DNA from: Massilia sp. W12
GTDB lineage: Bacteria; Pseudomonadota; Gammaproteobacteria; Burkholderiales; Burkholderiaceae_D
NCBI RefSeq assembly: GCF_037300705.1
Contig: NZ_CP147776.1
Span: forward strand, 2,480,001 to 2,544,000
DNA: 64,000 nucleotides
Direction: 5' to 3'
Both the position numbers and the translations under genes were made by a program. The notes under the pieces were generated by a model. The model was not told the DNA's origin. It searched no databases and worked only from the letters and a program-made list of their open reading frames with translations. Shown one piece after another: positions 38,523 to 47,976 of this stretch. Each line of letters starts with the position of its first letter. The stretch's first letter is position 1.

Positions 38523-39125
38523 ATGAATAAGCTGCTCATCTCTTTGCTGGTTCTGCTGCCGCTGTGCGCACAGGCCGATGTCAACACCAAGGGCTTCACC
38601 TATGTGCCGCGCGGCGCGGAAGTCGTCACCATCTTAGCCCACCACGAACCCTGGCATAACCCGCCCGGGCATGAAAAGAAAAAGCATAAACATGACGATC
38701 ACCAGCACGAGCATGAGCACGAGCATGAACACCACACCGTAAAAAGCGGCACGCAAAGCAAAACATCCAGCCAAGCGCGTGGCGTGTGCAGCAATTGCGG
38801 CGTAGTGCAGGCGGTGAATACGGTACAACTGCCGGCGGAAACCACGGGCGTGGGCGCTGTGGCCGGTGCGGTGGTGGGCGGCGTGCTGGGCAATCAAGTT
38901 GGCGGCGGCGATGGCAAAAAGCTGGCCACCGTGGCTGGCGCCGCAGCCGGCGGCGTGATCGGCAATGAAATCGAAAAGAAAAGCGCCAGCGGCAAAACGG
39001 TGTATGACGTGGTGGTGAAGATGGAAGATGGTTCGGTGCAAACTCTGCGTATGAATGACAAACCGGCCTGGAAGCGCGGCGAAAAAGTGGTGCTGGATAA
39101 TGGCGGCTTGCTCAAACGCAAGTAA
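38523..39125 (+). CDS. Secreted glycine-zipper (2TM) protein with His-rich segment
   Basis: A 200-residue protein with a signal peptide (MNKLLISLLVLLPLCAQA). A striking Lys/His/Asp/Glu stretch at about 50-75 (HEKKKHKHDDHQHEHEHEHE and on) is followed by the CSNCG pair and the glycine-zipper domain GAVAGAVVGGVLGNQVGGG ... GAAAGGVIGNEIEK (about 110-155), as in SlyB/OmpA-lipoprotein-like envelope proteins. The C-terminal VKMEDGSVQTLRMND is typical of this group. The His-rich stretch and CxxC suggest metal binding (inference). Terminator follows. Confidence 0.88.
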   Translation: MNKLLISLLVLLPLCAQADVNTKGFTYVPRGAEVVTILAHHEPWHNPPGHEKKKHKHDDHQHEHEHEHEHHTVKSGTQSKTSSQARGVCSNCGVVQAVNTVQLPAETTGVGAVAGAVVGGVLGNQVGGGDGKKLATVAGAAAGGVIGNEIEKKSASGKTVYDVVVKMEDGSVQTLRMNDKPAWKRGEKVVLDNGGLLKRK

Positions 39126-39139
39126 GCGGCGATGTGGAT

Positions 39140-39170
39140 AAAAAAGGCGCTGGATAAGCGCCTTTTTTTA
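39140..39170 (+). terminator. Rho-independent terminator
   Basis: Hairpin AAAAAAGGCGC-tggataa-GCGCCTTTTTTT, 15 bp after the glycine-zipper gene stop, with T-run. Confidence 0.92.
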
Positions 39171-39597
39171 TTGTGCTGCCGGCATGTGGCGGGTTCTGCC
39201 AGGCAAAATGGCGGATGCGATTGTGCGCTGGCCATGCGCGGCGAAAGCTGCTCCCGGGCCTTCTCTGGCCTGCTGCATTGATCTTCCGGGATGGCATCTT
39301 ATCACCTCCCTGCCGCCCGCTTTTGCCCCGCAATTATGAAGAATGATGCCGCTATGGTTTTGCTGAGAGCGCAAAGCGGCAAAAGGATATGTGATTGGCA
39401 AAAAAACGGATCGGCTTTAGCCGCGAATAGGCGCCGCGCCATATCCGCCGCCGGTTTTCGCGACTCACCTCGCGCCCACCACAAACTCACAGCGCTGCCT
39501 TGCGTATGCTTTTGAGCGGCAGACCGGAATATCAGCCAGCCGGGCGGTGTTGGCTGCGCCAAATCACCGCCCGTTTTGCCGCGTCAAACCAGCGCGT
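39171..39597. other. Intergenic region between convergent genes
   Basis: About 430 bp with no credible protein gene on either strand. It ends with a second strong plus-strand terminator (39541-39577), which leaves room for an untranslated transcript. Confidence 0.5.
39541..39577 (+). terminator. Orphan Rho-independent terminator
   Basis: A nested hairpin CGGGCGGTG-TTGGC-tgc-GCCAA-at-CACCGCCCG followed by TTTT on the plus strand. The plus-strand gene upstream already has its own terminator 370 bp earlier, so this one may end a small RNA. Confidence 0.7.
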
Positions 39598-41196
39598 TTA
39601 TTTCTGTTCCGGCGCGTTTTCCAGGCGCATGCCCGTCATCGTCACCGATCCCTGTGTGGTCTTTTCCACCACTTTCTTGGTGGTCAGATTGCTGGGGACG
39701 AATTGCACGCTGACATCCGCCGCCGAAGAGGCGCTGAGTTCATGCATGTTTTCCGTCACATCGTAACGCAAGGTGCCGATCTTGCCGGTGGAGCCATCAG
39801 CATGCGGATGATCATGGCCGGTCGGCTCCAGTTTGCCAAAATAGCTGATGGTGGCGACATATGACATGCGCTTCGGATCTGCTTTTGAGGCCAGGAACAC
39901 TTTATAGCTCACGCCCGGATTGCCCACGATATCCACGTTTTCCAGCACCAGATGCACCGGCGCCGGTTTGGCTTCGGCTGCGCTTTCAGCTGAGCGGGTC
40001 AGTTTTTGCGGCGCGTCAAACTCCATCAAGGTCTGTTTGCCCTTGAGCGACACCGTACCTTTGGCTTTGGCCGCGTCCAGCGCAATGCCCGGCACATCAG
40101 TGCCGGCAATCAGTGCGGTGCGCACTGTCGGCGGACTGATCTGGCAGGCTTTGTCATTGTCGTAACGGCTTTCAATCACGCCAGGTTTGAACAAATCTTC
40201 GATCTTCATCGTCGCCTTCTGCCCGTTTTCATCCGCAAACACATATTCGGTCTGATACCAGGCGTCCGGCATGCCCAGATTGGCCTTGGCCCAGGCCAGA
40301 TCAATGGTTTTGCCGCCGGCTTTTTGCACCATCCAGCACTGCCATAAACGGTCGATATTGGCATGATGCATATAGAACACCGGATCCCAGCCCGCCAGCG
40401 GCACCTGGCCGATATCCGGCGCGGCGCAGCCCGACCCTACCGCGCAGTGCATCGAGCCGTGCGGCTGGCCTTCGATGCGGCGTTGGAAGTCAAGGAAGGT
40501 GGTGGCGCGGAAGGCTTGCGCCGCTGATGCGCTTTGCGCGTCCATGGTGGTGGTGTTTTCATTCAAGCCGGGGGTGCGCCATTCATCATAAAACGGCACA
40601 GCGCTCTTGCCGCGCACCAGCGCCGGCAGCTGCAGCCCGCCCTTGCTCATTTCGCCAAAATAATTCCAGTACGGCAGGGCGAAGTTGGCGTCGCCGGAGA
40701 GTTTGCGCAAGGTGCGTTCAAAATAATGCAGATACATGCGATGCCAGGGCAGGAAGGTATTGCTGCCGTGCTGGCAAGTGCCCCAGACTTGATTGGTGAA
40801 ACCGTCATTGGGCAGGGTCGAGTCTTTCAGATGCACATAATATTTGCGGCAAGTCGCTTCCCCCATCGCAGAACCGGGGCAGTTGCGGTCGGCAGTGCGC
40901 TTGACATAGGTGGCGGCGGTGCCGGCGGCATTCGGGCCTGTGCCCAGCCAGCCATGGGTGTTGGCCCAATATTCCCAGCTGTTGTAAAAATCAACGGTAT
41001 CACGCTTTTTATTATTGTTTGCGTGCATCTTGGTCATCGCGGTCTTGAAGGCTTTCACCTTGGCCGGATCTTTATTGAAATCTGTCACACTCTGGCGCAC
41101 ATATTCAGCAGCGCCGGCTGGCAGCGCAAATGCAGCCGCCAGTGAAAATGTCAACAGTGTGGGAATGAAACGCGAGCGGGGTTGTTGCGCATGCAT
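39598..41196 (-). CDS. Secreted tyrosinase/polyphenol oxidase
   Basis: A 532-residue type 3 copper enzyme with a signal peptide (LLTFSLAAAFALPAGAA). Copper A ligands: H81 (WANTHGW), H143 (CQHGSN) and H152 (LPWHRMYL). Copper B ligands: H246 and H250 (PHGSMHC) and H277/278 (DPVFYMHHANIDRLW). The C-terminal about 200 residues form a beta-rich region like plant and bacterial polyphenol oxidases. It oxidises phenols to quinones outside the cytoplasm and may drive pigment formation. AGGAGAG precedes the ATG at 41196. No copper chaperone gene is adjacent. Confidence 0.93.
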   Translation of the reverse strand: MHAQQPRSRFIPTLLTFSLAAAFALPAGAAEYVRQSVTDFNKDPAKVKAFKTAMTKMHANNNKKRDTVDFYNSWEYWANTHGWLGTGPNAAGTAATYVKRTADRNCPGSAMGEATCRKYYVHLKDSTLPNDGFTNQVWGTCQHGSNTFLPWHRMYLHYFERTLRKLSGDANFALPYWNYFGEMSKGGLQLPALVRGKSAVPFYDEWRTPGLNENTTTMDAQSASAAQAFRATTFLDFQRRIEGQPHGSMHCAVGSGCAAPDIGQVPLAGWDPVFYMHHANIDRLWQCWMVQKAGGKTIDLAWAKANLGMPDAWYQTEYVFADENGQKATMKIEDLFKPGVIESRYDNDKACQISPPTVRTALIAGTDVPGIALDAAKAKGTVSLKGKQTLMEFDAPQKLTRSAESAAEAKPAPVHLVLENVDIVGNPGVSYKVFLASKADPKRMSYVATISYFGKLEPTGHDHPHADGSTGKIGTLRYDVTENMHELSASSAADVSVQFVPSNLTTKKVVEKTTQGSVTMTGMRLENAPEQK

Positions 41197-41362
41197 GGTT
41201 GACTCTCCTTGTTTCTTTTTCAAGTGCCTGGGTGTGGTTCCAAAGCCGGTCGGGCAAGCGTGTAAGGAACTGCAAGCGGCCTGGACCGCTGCTGCATGTT
41301 AGTCGATCAAACTGCTTTATGTGCGGCAAATTGACGCATTGACATAAAAATCCGATTTGCTT

Positions 41363-41384
41363 GCAACAAGTTGCCAGATGGCAA
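41363..41384. promoter_or_regulatory. Overlapping palindromes between tyrosinase and xdhA
   Basis: GCAACaaGTTGC (41363-41374) overlaps TTGCCagatGGCAA (41371-41384). They lie between divergent genes, 76 bp left of a possible xdhA promoter, and could be operators for either direction. Confidence 0.4.
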
Positions 41385-41438
41385 TCAGTCATGTATTGAT
41401 ATTGCAACAGAACAATAAGCGGCATCAGCCGCCTTGTA

Positions 41439-41466
41439 TTGAAGCAGCTTGACGCAATGCTACACT
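41439..41466 (+). promoter_or_regulatory. Candidate sigma-70 promoter for xdhABC-guaD
   Basis: TTGAAG (41439-41444), 16-bp spacer, TACACT (41461-41466), about 140 bp upstream of xdhA. Both boxes match four of six consensus bases. Confidence 0.3.
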
Positions 41467-41607
41467 TGCCCGGTTTTTTCCTGCGCACGCCTTACGGCTG
41501 GCAGCCTGTCGAACTGTGAAAAACGCTGCTGCTTTTTCGCCAAGCCCGACAAGCGCCATGGGCCCTCAGCGACGCCTCTGGCCCGATTTTCACTGGAGTT
41601 TTCTGAT

Positions 41608-43128
41608 ATGAGCAGCATGGATTCTGCGCAAGAATTGCCCTCCCGCCCTATCCGCCTGTATCTGCATGGACAATTGCAGCAGATTCACGACCTGCCGCCG
41701 GATCTCTCATTACTGCAATACCTGCGCCGCCACGCCGACAGCTGCGGCAGCAAAGAAGGCTGCGCGGAAGGCGATTGCGGCGCCTGCACCGTGCTGGTGA
41801 CGCGCTTCGCGCAAGGCGAACTTAAGACGGCCAGCGTCAACGCCTGCATGCAGTATCTGGGCGCGCTGGATGGCTGCGCGGTGTGGACGGTGGAAGATTT
41901 GGCGCAAGGCGGGCAATTACATCCGGCCCAGCAAGCGATATTGGACTGCCACGGTTCGCAATGCGGCTTTTGCACACCGGGTTTTGCCGTCTCGCTGGCG
42001 GATTTGCAGCTGCGCTGCGCCAAGCCGCAACGCGCGCAAGTGGTCGAAGCCCTGTCCGGCAATCTGTGCCGCTGCACCGGCTACAAGCCCTTGATCGAAG
42101 CCGGCTTGAAAATGCAAGACTATACGCCGCAAACCATCTTTGATCCGGCCACCCTCACCCCCCAATTAGCCGCGCTGCACGATGCGCAAGGCGCCAGCCA
42201 CAGCCACCCGCGCTGCACTCTGTTCGCGCCGCGCAGCGTGGAACAAGCTTTGCGCTTGCGCGCCGCGCACCCGGACGCCTGCGTGCTGGCCGGCGGCACC
42301 GATGTCGGTATCTGGCTCAATAAACAATTGCGCCAGCTGCCGCAGCTCCTCTATCTGGGCAAAATCGATGCTTTGCAGGAAATCCACAGCACAGAACACG
42401 AATTGCACATCGGCGCCATGTGCGATCTGAACCGCTTTTGGCTGAGCATGCGCCAGCACTGGCCGCAGCTGGAAGAATATCATCAGCGCTTTGCCTCGCA
42501 CCCGGTGCGCAACGCCGGCTCCATCGGCGGCAATCTGGCGAATGGCTCGCCGATCGGCGACGCCATGCCGCTCTTGATTGCGCTTGGCGCGCGGATTGAA
42601 TTGGGCCGTCTGCAAGATGGCCGCATCGCCCTGCGCCAACTCGCGCTGGAAGATTTTTATCTGGGCTATCAGCGCAAAGATCTGGGCGCGGATGAATTAT
42701 TGCTGCGCATCTTGCTGCCGCTGCCGGACGGGCAAGCGCGCGCCTTGTTTGTGTGGAAAATCGCGAAACGTTTTGACCAGGATATTTCCAGCGTGGCGGC
42801 GGCGATTCATTTGCACTTTGCGCCAGAAGCAGATGGCCAGCGCCGCATTCACAGCGCGCGCATCGCCTTTGGCGGCATGGCCGCCACCCCCAAACGCGCC
42901 CGCGCCACAGAGCAGGCTTTGCAAGGGCGCTGGTGGGATGAGGCCGCCCTGGCGCAGGCGCAAGCCGCGCTTACGCAAGATTTTCAGCCGCTCGACGATT
43001 TACGCGCCAGCGCGGCGCACCGCATGCGCTGCGCGCGCAATCTTTTGCACAAAGCGTATTTGCAAAGCGGCGCCGGCTTGCCTGCCGCCGCCTGTGAATT
43101 AAGCGCCGCCAGCGCGGAGGCTGTATGA
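41608..43128 (+). CDS. xdhA: Xanthine dehydrogenase small subunit (2Fe-2S and FAD)
   Basis: A 506-residue subunit. The N-terminal plant-type [2Fe-2S] domain has CGSKEGCAEGDCGACTVL, and the second helical [2Fe-2S] domain has CGFCTPGF and LCRCTGYKPL. The FAD domain follows from about residue 190, with VLAGGTDVGIWLNK and NAGSIGGNLANGSPIGD. It passes electrons from the molybdenum subunit to NAD. The start at 41608 has GGAG upstream; the longer open frame before it is not supported. It overlaps xdhB by four bases. Confidence 0.96.
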   Translation: MSSMDSAQELPSRPIRLYLHGQLQQIHDLPPDLSLLQYLRRHADSCGSKEGCAEGDCGACTVLVTRFAQGELKTASVNACMQYLGALDGCAVWTVEDLAQGGQLHPAQQAILDCHGSQCGFCTPGFAVSLADLQLRCAKPQRAQVVEALSGNLCRCTGYKPLIEAGLKMQDYTPQTIFDPATLTPQLAALHDAQGASHSHPRCTLFAPRSVEQALRLRAAHPDACVLAGGTDVGIWLNKQLRQLPQLLYLGKIDALQEIHSTEHELHIGAMCDLNRFWLSMRQHWPQLEEYHQRFASHPVRNAGSIGGNLANGSPIGDAMPLLIALGARIELGRLQDGRIALRQLALEDFYLGYQRKDLGADELLLRILLPLPDGQARALFVWKIAKRFDQDISSVAAAIHLHFAPEADGQRRIHSARIAFGGMAATPKRARATEQALQGRWWDEAALAQAQAALTQDFQPLDDLRASAAHRMRCARNLLHKAYLQSGAGLPAAACELSAASAEAV

Positions 43129-45437
43129 AAAAAATCAGAAGCACGCACAGTCTCGGCGCCCCGGCGCCGCAAGACTCAGCCCATTTGCAAGTCCAGGGAC
43201 GGGCCGAATACACCGACGATATCGCCGAATTGCCGGGCACGCTGTATGGCGCCTTCGGTCTGTCTGAACACGCGCACGCGCAGATTCTGTCGATTGATTT
43301 GCAAGCAGTGCGCAGCGCCCCCGGCGTGCAGGCGGTGTATCTGGCGGCGGATATTCCGGGCGTCAACGACTGCGGCCCGCTGACGCATGACGATCCGGTA
43401 TTGGCGGATGGCGTGCTGCAATATGTCGGACAACCACTGTTTTTGGTGATTGCCCGCAGCGAAGAACAAGCGCGCCGCGCCGCCCGCCTTGGGCGCGTCA
43501 ACTGCCAGCCGCTGCCGGCCATATTGGATGTGAAACAGGCGCACGCGGCGCAATCGTATGTCTCGGCCCCCTTAAGTTTGGCGCGCGGCGATCTCAACGC
43601 CGCGTTTGCCGCCGCGCATGATGTGGCGCAGGGTGAATTCGCCATCGGCGGACAAGAACATTTCTATTTGGAAGGCCAAGTCGCCTACGCCTTGCCGCGC
43701 GAAGATGGGCAGCTGCTGGTGTACAGCTCAACCCAGCATCCGACCGAAATGCAGCATGTGGTGGCGCATGTCTGCGCCCTGCCCTTTCATCAGGTGCAAG
43801 TGCTGTGCCGCCGGATTGGCGGCGGCTTTGGCGGCAAGGAATCGCAATCGGCGATCTGGGCCGCAGCGGCGGCGTTCGCCGCGCATAAGCTGCAGCGCCC
43901 GGTCAAACTGCGCGCAGACCGCGATGATGATTTTTGCATCAGCGGCAAACGCCATCCATTTCTGCACCAATACCGGGTGGCGTATGACCGCGAGGGCATG
44001 ATCTTGGGGGCGGATGTGCAAATGCTGCTGTCGTGCGGCTTTTCGCATGACCTCTCCACCCCGGTCGCCAACCGCGCTATCTCGCATGTGGACAATGCCT
44101 ATTTTCTGCCGGCGGTGCAGGCGCAAGCCTGGTGTTGCAAGACCAATACCCAGTCGCACACTGCGTTTCGCGGCTTCGGCTGCCCGCAGGGAGTGATGGC
44201 GATTGAATACGCGCTCGACGACATCGCCCGCAAGCTCGGCAAAGACGCGCTGGATGTGCGGCTGGCCAATCTGTACCGCGCAGCGCCGGCCAACACCACC
44301 CATTACGGTCAGGAAGTGGATGGCAAATTGCTGCAGCAACTCATGCGCCAGTTAGAGCAAGACAGCGATTACCGCGCACGCCGCAGCGCGATCAATGCCT
44401 TTAACCAGCAAAACGCCTATCTCCAAAAGGGGCTGGCCCTGACCCCGGTCAAATTCGGCATCGCCTTTAATCTGGGCCTGCTGAATCAGGCCGGCGCGCT
44501 GGTGCATGTATATACCGACGGCAGCGTGCTGGTGGCGCATGGCGGCATCGAAATGGGACAGGGCTTGCATATCAAAGTCATGCAAGTGGTGGCGCATGAA
44601 TTCGGCTTGCCGCTGTCAGCCATCAAAATCGCGCCGACCGACACCGCGCGCATTCCCAACACCTCGGCCACAGCGGCCTCCAGCGGCACAGATTTGAACG
44701 GCGGGGCCGCGCGCGACGCCGCGCGCAATGTGCGGCAGCGCTTAGCGCGCTTGGCCGCCAGCCAATTCAATTGCAGCATGGATGAAGTGCTGTTTATGGA
44801 TGGCATGGTGCGCGGCAATGGGCGCGAAATCAGCTTTGCCGCACTGGCGCAACAAGCCTGGGCTGCACGCATCCAGCTGTGGTCAGATGGTTTTTACGCC
44901 ACCCCCGGCTTGCACTGGGACGCAGCGAAAAAACAGGGCGCGCCGTATTTTTACTTTGCGCACGGCGCCGCAGTCGCCGAAGTGTTGCTCGACACCCTGA
45001 GCGGCGAATGGAAATTGACGCGCGCCGATATTTTGTATGACGCCGGCCAATCGCTGAATCCGGCGATTGATATCGGCCAGATCGAAGGCGGCTTTGTCCA
45101 GGGCATGGGCTGGCTCACCACCGAACAACTGGTGTGGGACGCACAAGGGCGTTTGCGCACGCATGCGCCATCCACCTATAAAATCCCGGCGGTATCTTGC
45201 GTGCCGCAGGATGTGCGGGTGAATTTATATGAGGGCGTCAACCACCGGCAATCGCTGTATGGTTCAAAAGCGGTGGGCGAGCCGCCCCTGGTCTTGGGCG
45301 CGGCAGTGTTTTTCGCGCTGCGCGACGCGGTTTCCGCCTGCGCCCAACATCAGATCAATCCGCCCCTGCAAGCGCCTGCCGGCGGCGAAGCGCTGTTGGA
45401 CGCGATTGACTTCGTGCGCGCCAAGGCGGCGGCATGA
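43125..45437 (+). CDS. xdhB: Xanthine dehydrogenase large (molybdopterin) subunit
   Basis: A 770-residue molybdenum-cofactor subunit. Conserved parts include GQEHFYLEGQVAYALPRE, RRIGGGFGGKESQSA, AFRGFGCPQG (substrate-site Arg), GGIEMGQGLHIKVMQV and the catalytic Glu in YGSKAVGEPPLVLG near the end. It oxidises hypoxanthine and xanthine to urate. Middle gene of xdhA-xdhB-xdhC with four-base overlaps on both sides. Confidence 0.97.
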   Translation: MKKIRSTHSLGAPAPQDSAHLQVQGRAEYTDDIAELPGTLYGAFGLSEHAHAQILSIDLQAVRSAPGVQAVYLAADIPGVNDCGPLTHDDPVLADGVLQYVGQPLFLVIARSEEQARRAARLGRVNCQPLPAILDVKQAHAAQSYVSAPLSLARGDLNAAFAAAHDVAQGEFAIGGQEHFYLEGQVAYALPREDGQLLVYSSTQHPTEMQHVVAHVCALPFHQVQVLCRRIGGGFGGKESQSAIWAAAAAFAAHKLQRPVKLRADRDDDFCISGKRHPFLHQYRVAYDREGMILGADVQMLLSCGFSHDLSTPVANRAISHVDNAYFLPAVQAQAWCCKTNTQSHTAFRGFGCPQGVMAIEYALDDIARKLGKDALDVRLANLYRAAPANTTHYGQEVDGKLLQQLMRQLEQDSDYRARRSAINAFNQQNAYLQKGLALTPVKFGIAFNLGLLNQAGALVHVYTDGSVLVAHGGIEMGQGLHIKVMQVVAHEFGLPLSAIKIAPTDTARIPNTSATAASSGTDLNGGAARDAARNVRQRLARLAASQFNCSMDEVLFMDGMVRGNGREISFAALAQQAWAARIQLWSDGFYATPGLHWDAAKKQGAPYFYFAHGAAVAEVLLDTLSGEWKLTRADILYDAGQSLNPAIDIGQIEGGFVQGMGWLTTEQLVWDAQGRLRTHAPSTYKIPAVSCVPQDVRVNLYEGVNHRQSLYGSKAVGEPPLVLGAAVFFALRDAVSACAQHQINPPLQAPAGGEALLDAIDFVRAKAAA

Positions 45438-46438
45438 GACCAGACTGGCTGGCGGCCTTGTGCGCGCTGCCACAGCCGCCGGCTGCCGCAATCTTGCTAT
45501 GCATCAGCGCAACCCAAGGCTCCAGCCCGCGCGCGGCTGGCGCGGCGATGTTAATCGGCCCGGATTTCGCTTTTGACACCATCGGCGGCGGCCAGCTGGA
45601 ATGGCAGGCCATGCAGCAGGCGCGCCAGATGCTGGCGCAAGGGACGCACAGCGAGACGGCCAAAATCAGCTTAGGCCCGTCCCTGGGACAGTGTTGCGGC
45701 GGCGTGGTGCATCTGCTGTGGCGGCGCTTGGGGCAAGCCGAATTGCACGCCTTGCGCGCGCTCGGCGCCAGCGGCGCACGCGGCAGCATGGCGCTGTATC
45801 TGGAGGACGCGCCGCACTGCCGCTTAGCGCTGTGGCAGGCGGAGCAATTGTGCTATGCCGACGCCGATGCGCAAGAAGCGGCGCAACAAAATGCCCGCGC
45901 CAGCTTGCGCATTGCGCTGGGCGCGCCGGCAGCGCATGTGTTGATCTACGGCGCCGGCCATGTTGGCGCCGCGCTGCTGCAAGCGCTCTTGCCCCTGCCC
46001 TGCCGCGTCACCTGGGCCGACAGCCGCGCCGATGCGTTTGCCCATCTGCCGCCGCACTTACAGGCGGCCCCCGATGTGCATTATCTGGATGAATATTCGC
46101 CCGCCGCGCTGGCCGCCTGGCTCAAGCAAAGCGGGCACGAGAAACCAGACGCGCTCTTAATCATGAGCCACAATCACCAGCTTGATCTGGAATTATGCGC
46201 GCTCACGCTGGCGCAGGAAGACAGCCGGCCCGCATTTCTGGGCCTGATCGGCTCCGCCAGCAAAGCGACGCGCTTTACCCGCCGCCTGCAGCAGCGCGGC
46301 ATTGCGCCGGCGCAACTTGCGCGCCTGCGCTGCCCGATAGGCTTACCCGGTTTACACGCCAAACACCCGGCGATTATTGCCGCCAGTGTCTGCGCCGAAT
46401 TGCTGATGCATTGGCAGACCCTGGCTTTGTTAGATTGA
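45434..46438 (+). CDS. xdhC: Xanthine dehydrogenase accessory protein XdhC
   Basis: A 334-residue chaperone that binds molybdenum cofactor, helps add the terminal sulfur and inserts it into XdhB. The N-terminal part has ISATQGSSPRAAGAAMLIG and the Cys in GQCCGGVV; the C-terminal Rossmann part has VLIYGAGHVGAALLQALLP and FLGLIGSASKATRF. It overlaps xdhB by four bases and precedes guaD by nine. Confidence 0.95.
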   Translation: MRPDWLAALCALPQPPAAAILLCISATQGSSPRAAGAAMLIGPDFAFDTIGGGQLEWQAMQQARQMLAQGTHSETAKISLGPSLGQCCGGVVHLLWRRLGQAELHALRALGASGARGSMALYLEDAPHCRLALWQAEQLCYADADAQEAAQQNARASLRIALGAPAAHVLIYGAGHVGAALLQALLPLPCRVTWADSRADAFAHLPPHLQAAPDVHYLDEYSPAALAAWLKQSGHEKPDALLIMSHNHQLDLELCALTLAQEDSRPAFLGLIGSASKATRFTRRLQQRGIAPAQLARLRCPIGLPGLHAKHPAIIAASVCAELLMHWQTLALLD

Positions 46439-46447
46439 GATTTTTCC

Positions 46448-47809
46448 ATGTCCAGCATGCTTGTACCCGACCTGACCCAAACCGCCAGTTGCAGCGCATT
46501 CCGCGCCGGCATTTTGCATTTTTTGCATGACCCCGGCTTAGCCGAACAGGACAGCCGCGCGCTGCAAGCATTCAGCGATGGCTTGTTGCTGGTGGCGGAT
46601 GGCAAAGTGCTTGCCGTGGGCGACTATGCCAGCCTGGCGCCGCAGCTGCCGGCGCATTGCGCGCTGCAGGATTTGCGCGGCTATTGGATCATGCCCGGCT
46701 TTATCGACACCCATTCACACTACCCGCAAAGCGAAATGCTGGCCTCGCCCGCGCCCGGCCTGTTGCCCTGGCTGGAACGCTACACCTTCCCCACCGAGCG
46801 CCAATTCGCCGACCCGCGCCATGCGCGCCGGGTGGCGGATTTCTATTTACAGCAATTACTCGCCAGCGGCATCACCACCGCCGCCGTGTATTGCACCGTG
46901 CATCCTGCCTCGGTGGATGCGTTTTTTGAAGCGGCGCAAGCGCGCAATCTGCGCATGATCGCCGGCAAAGTCTTAATGGACCGGCATGCGCCGGACTTCT
47001 TGCTGGATGCAGCGCAAAGCGGGGTCGAGCAAAGTGAGGCGCTGCTGCAAAAATGGCATGGCAAGGGACGCGCCCTGTACGCCATCACACCGCGCTTTGC
47101 GCCCACATCCAGCCCCGCGCAATTGCAATTGGCGGGCGAACTGGCGGCGCGCTACCCGCATGTCTGGGTGCAGACCCATTTGGCGGAAAACCGTGATGAA
47201 ATCGCCTGGGTGCAAGAATTGTTCCCGCACTGCCGCAGCTATACCGATGTGTATGCGCGCTATGGCCTGTTAAACCAGCGCAGTATTTTGGGACACGCCA
47301 TCTGGCTCGATGCGAATGACCGCAGCCTGCTGGCCGAACGCCAGGCGATTTTGTCGCACTGCCCGTCTTCCAATCTGTTTTTGGGCAGCGGCTTATACGA
47401 TGTGCAAGCCACTCTGCAAGCCGGGGTGCACACCACGCTGGCCTGCGATGTCGGCGGCGGCTCGGCTTTTTCCATGTTGCGCACCATGCACGACGCCTAC
47501 ACCGTGGCGCGCTTATCCGGCTGCTATCTGCCGGCGCTGCAAATGTTTTACCAAGCCACCCTGGGCGCCGCGCGCGCGCTCAAGCTCGACCATCTGCTGG
47601 GCAATTTCACCCCCGGCAAAGAAGCCGATTTCATCGTGCTCAACCCCGCCGCCACGCCCCTGCTGCACAACCGCCACGCGCGCTGTCAGTCGATTGAGGA
47701 AATTTTATTCATGCTGGCGCTGCTGGGCGATGAACGCGCGGTGGTTTCGACCTGGGCTGCGGGGGTGTTGCGGCATCAGCAGAGTGCGCCGGCGCTGGCG
47801 AGTTTATAA
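46448..47809 (+). CDS. guaD: Guanine deaminase
   Basis: A 453-residue amidohydrolase. Metal-binding HxH is in FIDTHSHYPQSEML (near 83), and the later motifs are VQTHLAENRDEI (His), SILGHAIWL (His) and LACDVGGGSAFSML (Asp), as in guanine deaminases. It turns guanine into xanthine, the substrate of the XdhABC enzyme encoded just upstream, so the operon forms a path guanine to xanthine to urate. The initial residues form the small composite beta domain usual in this superfamily. Confidence 0.95.
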   Translation: MSSMLVPDLTQTASCSAFRAGILHFLHDPGLAEQDSRALQAFSDGLLLVADGKVLAVGDYASLAPQLPAHCALQDLRGYWIMPGFIDTHSHYPQSEMLASPAPGLLPWLERYTFPTERQFADPRHARRVADFYLQQLLASGITTAAVYCTVHPASVDAFFEAAQARNLRMIAGKVLMDRHAPDFLLDAAQSGVEQSEALLQKWHGKGRALYAITPRFAPTSSPAQLQLAGELAARYPHVWVQTHLAENRDEIAWVQELFPHCRSYTDVYARYGLLNQRSILGHAIWLDANDRSLLAERQAILSHCPSSNLFLGSGLYDVQATLQAGVHTTLACDVGGGSAFSMLRTMHDAYTVARLSGCYLPALQMFYQATLGAARALKLDHLLGNFTPGKEADFIVLNPAATPLLHNRHARCQSIEEILFMLALLGDERAVVSTWAAGVLRHQQSAPALASL

Positions 47810-47818
47810 ATCGGAACA

Positions 47819-47837
47819 AGGTGCGCATGGCGCACCT
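47819..47837. other. Perfect hairpin after guaD
   Basis: AGGTGCGC-atg-GCGCACCT, ten bases after the guaD stop. It has no T-run on either side, so it may protect the mRNA end rather than act as an intrinsic terminator. Confidence 0.5.
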
Positions 47838-47976
47838 GCCTTCCGCAGAAAATCGGAAGTGGATTCGCCCTGCAGTCGTGTAACGCCCGGAGATGCGCTA
47901 CAGATTTTGGATTGCCATCGGCCGCACCTGCGCTTACCATGCGCACTGCGCTTATACTTGTCCCTATCTTCTTGAT

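Larger units (their letters stand above)
41197..41607. other. Divergent intergenic region tyrosinase-xdhA
   Basis: About 410 bp without a gene; it carries the overlapping palindromes and a candidate sigma-70 promoter, each listed separately. Confidence 0.6.
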
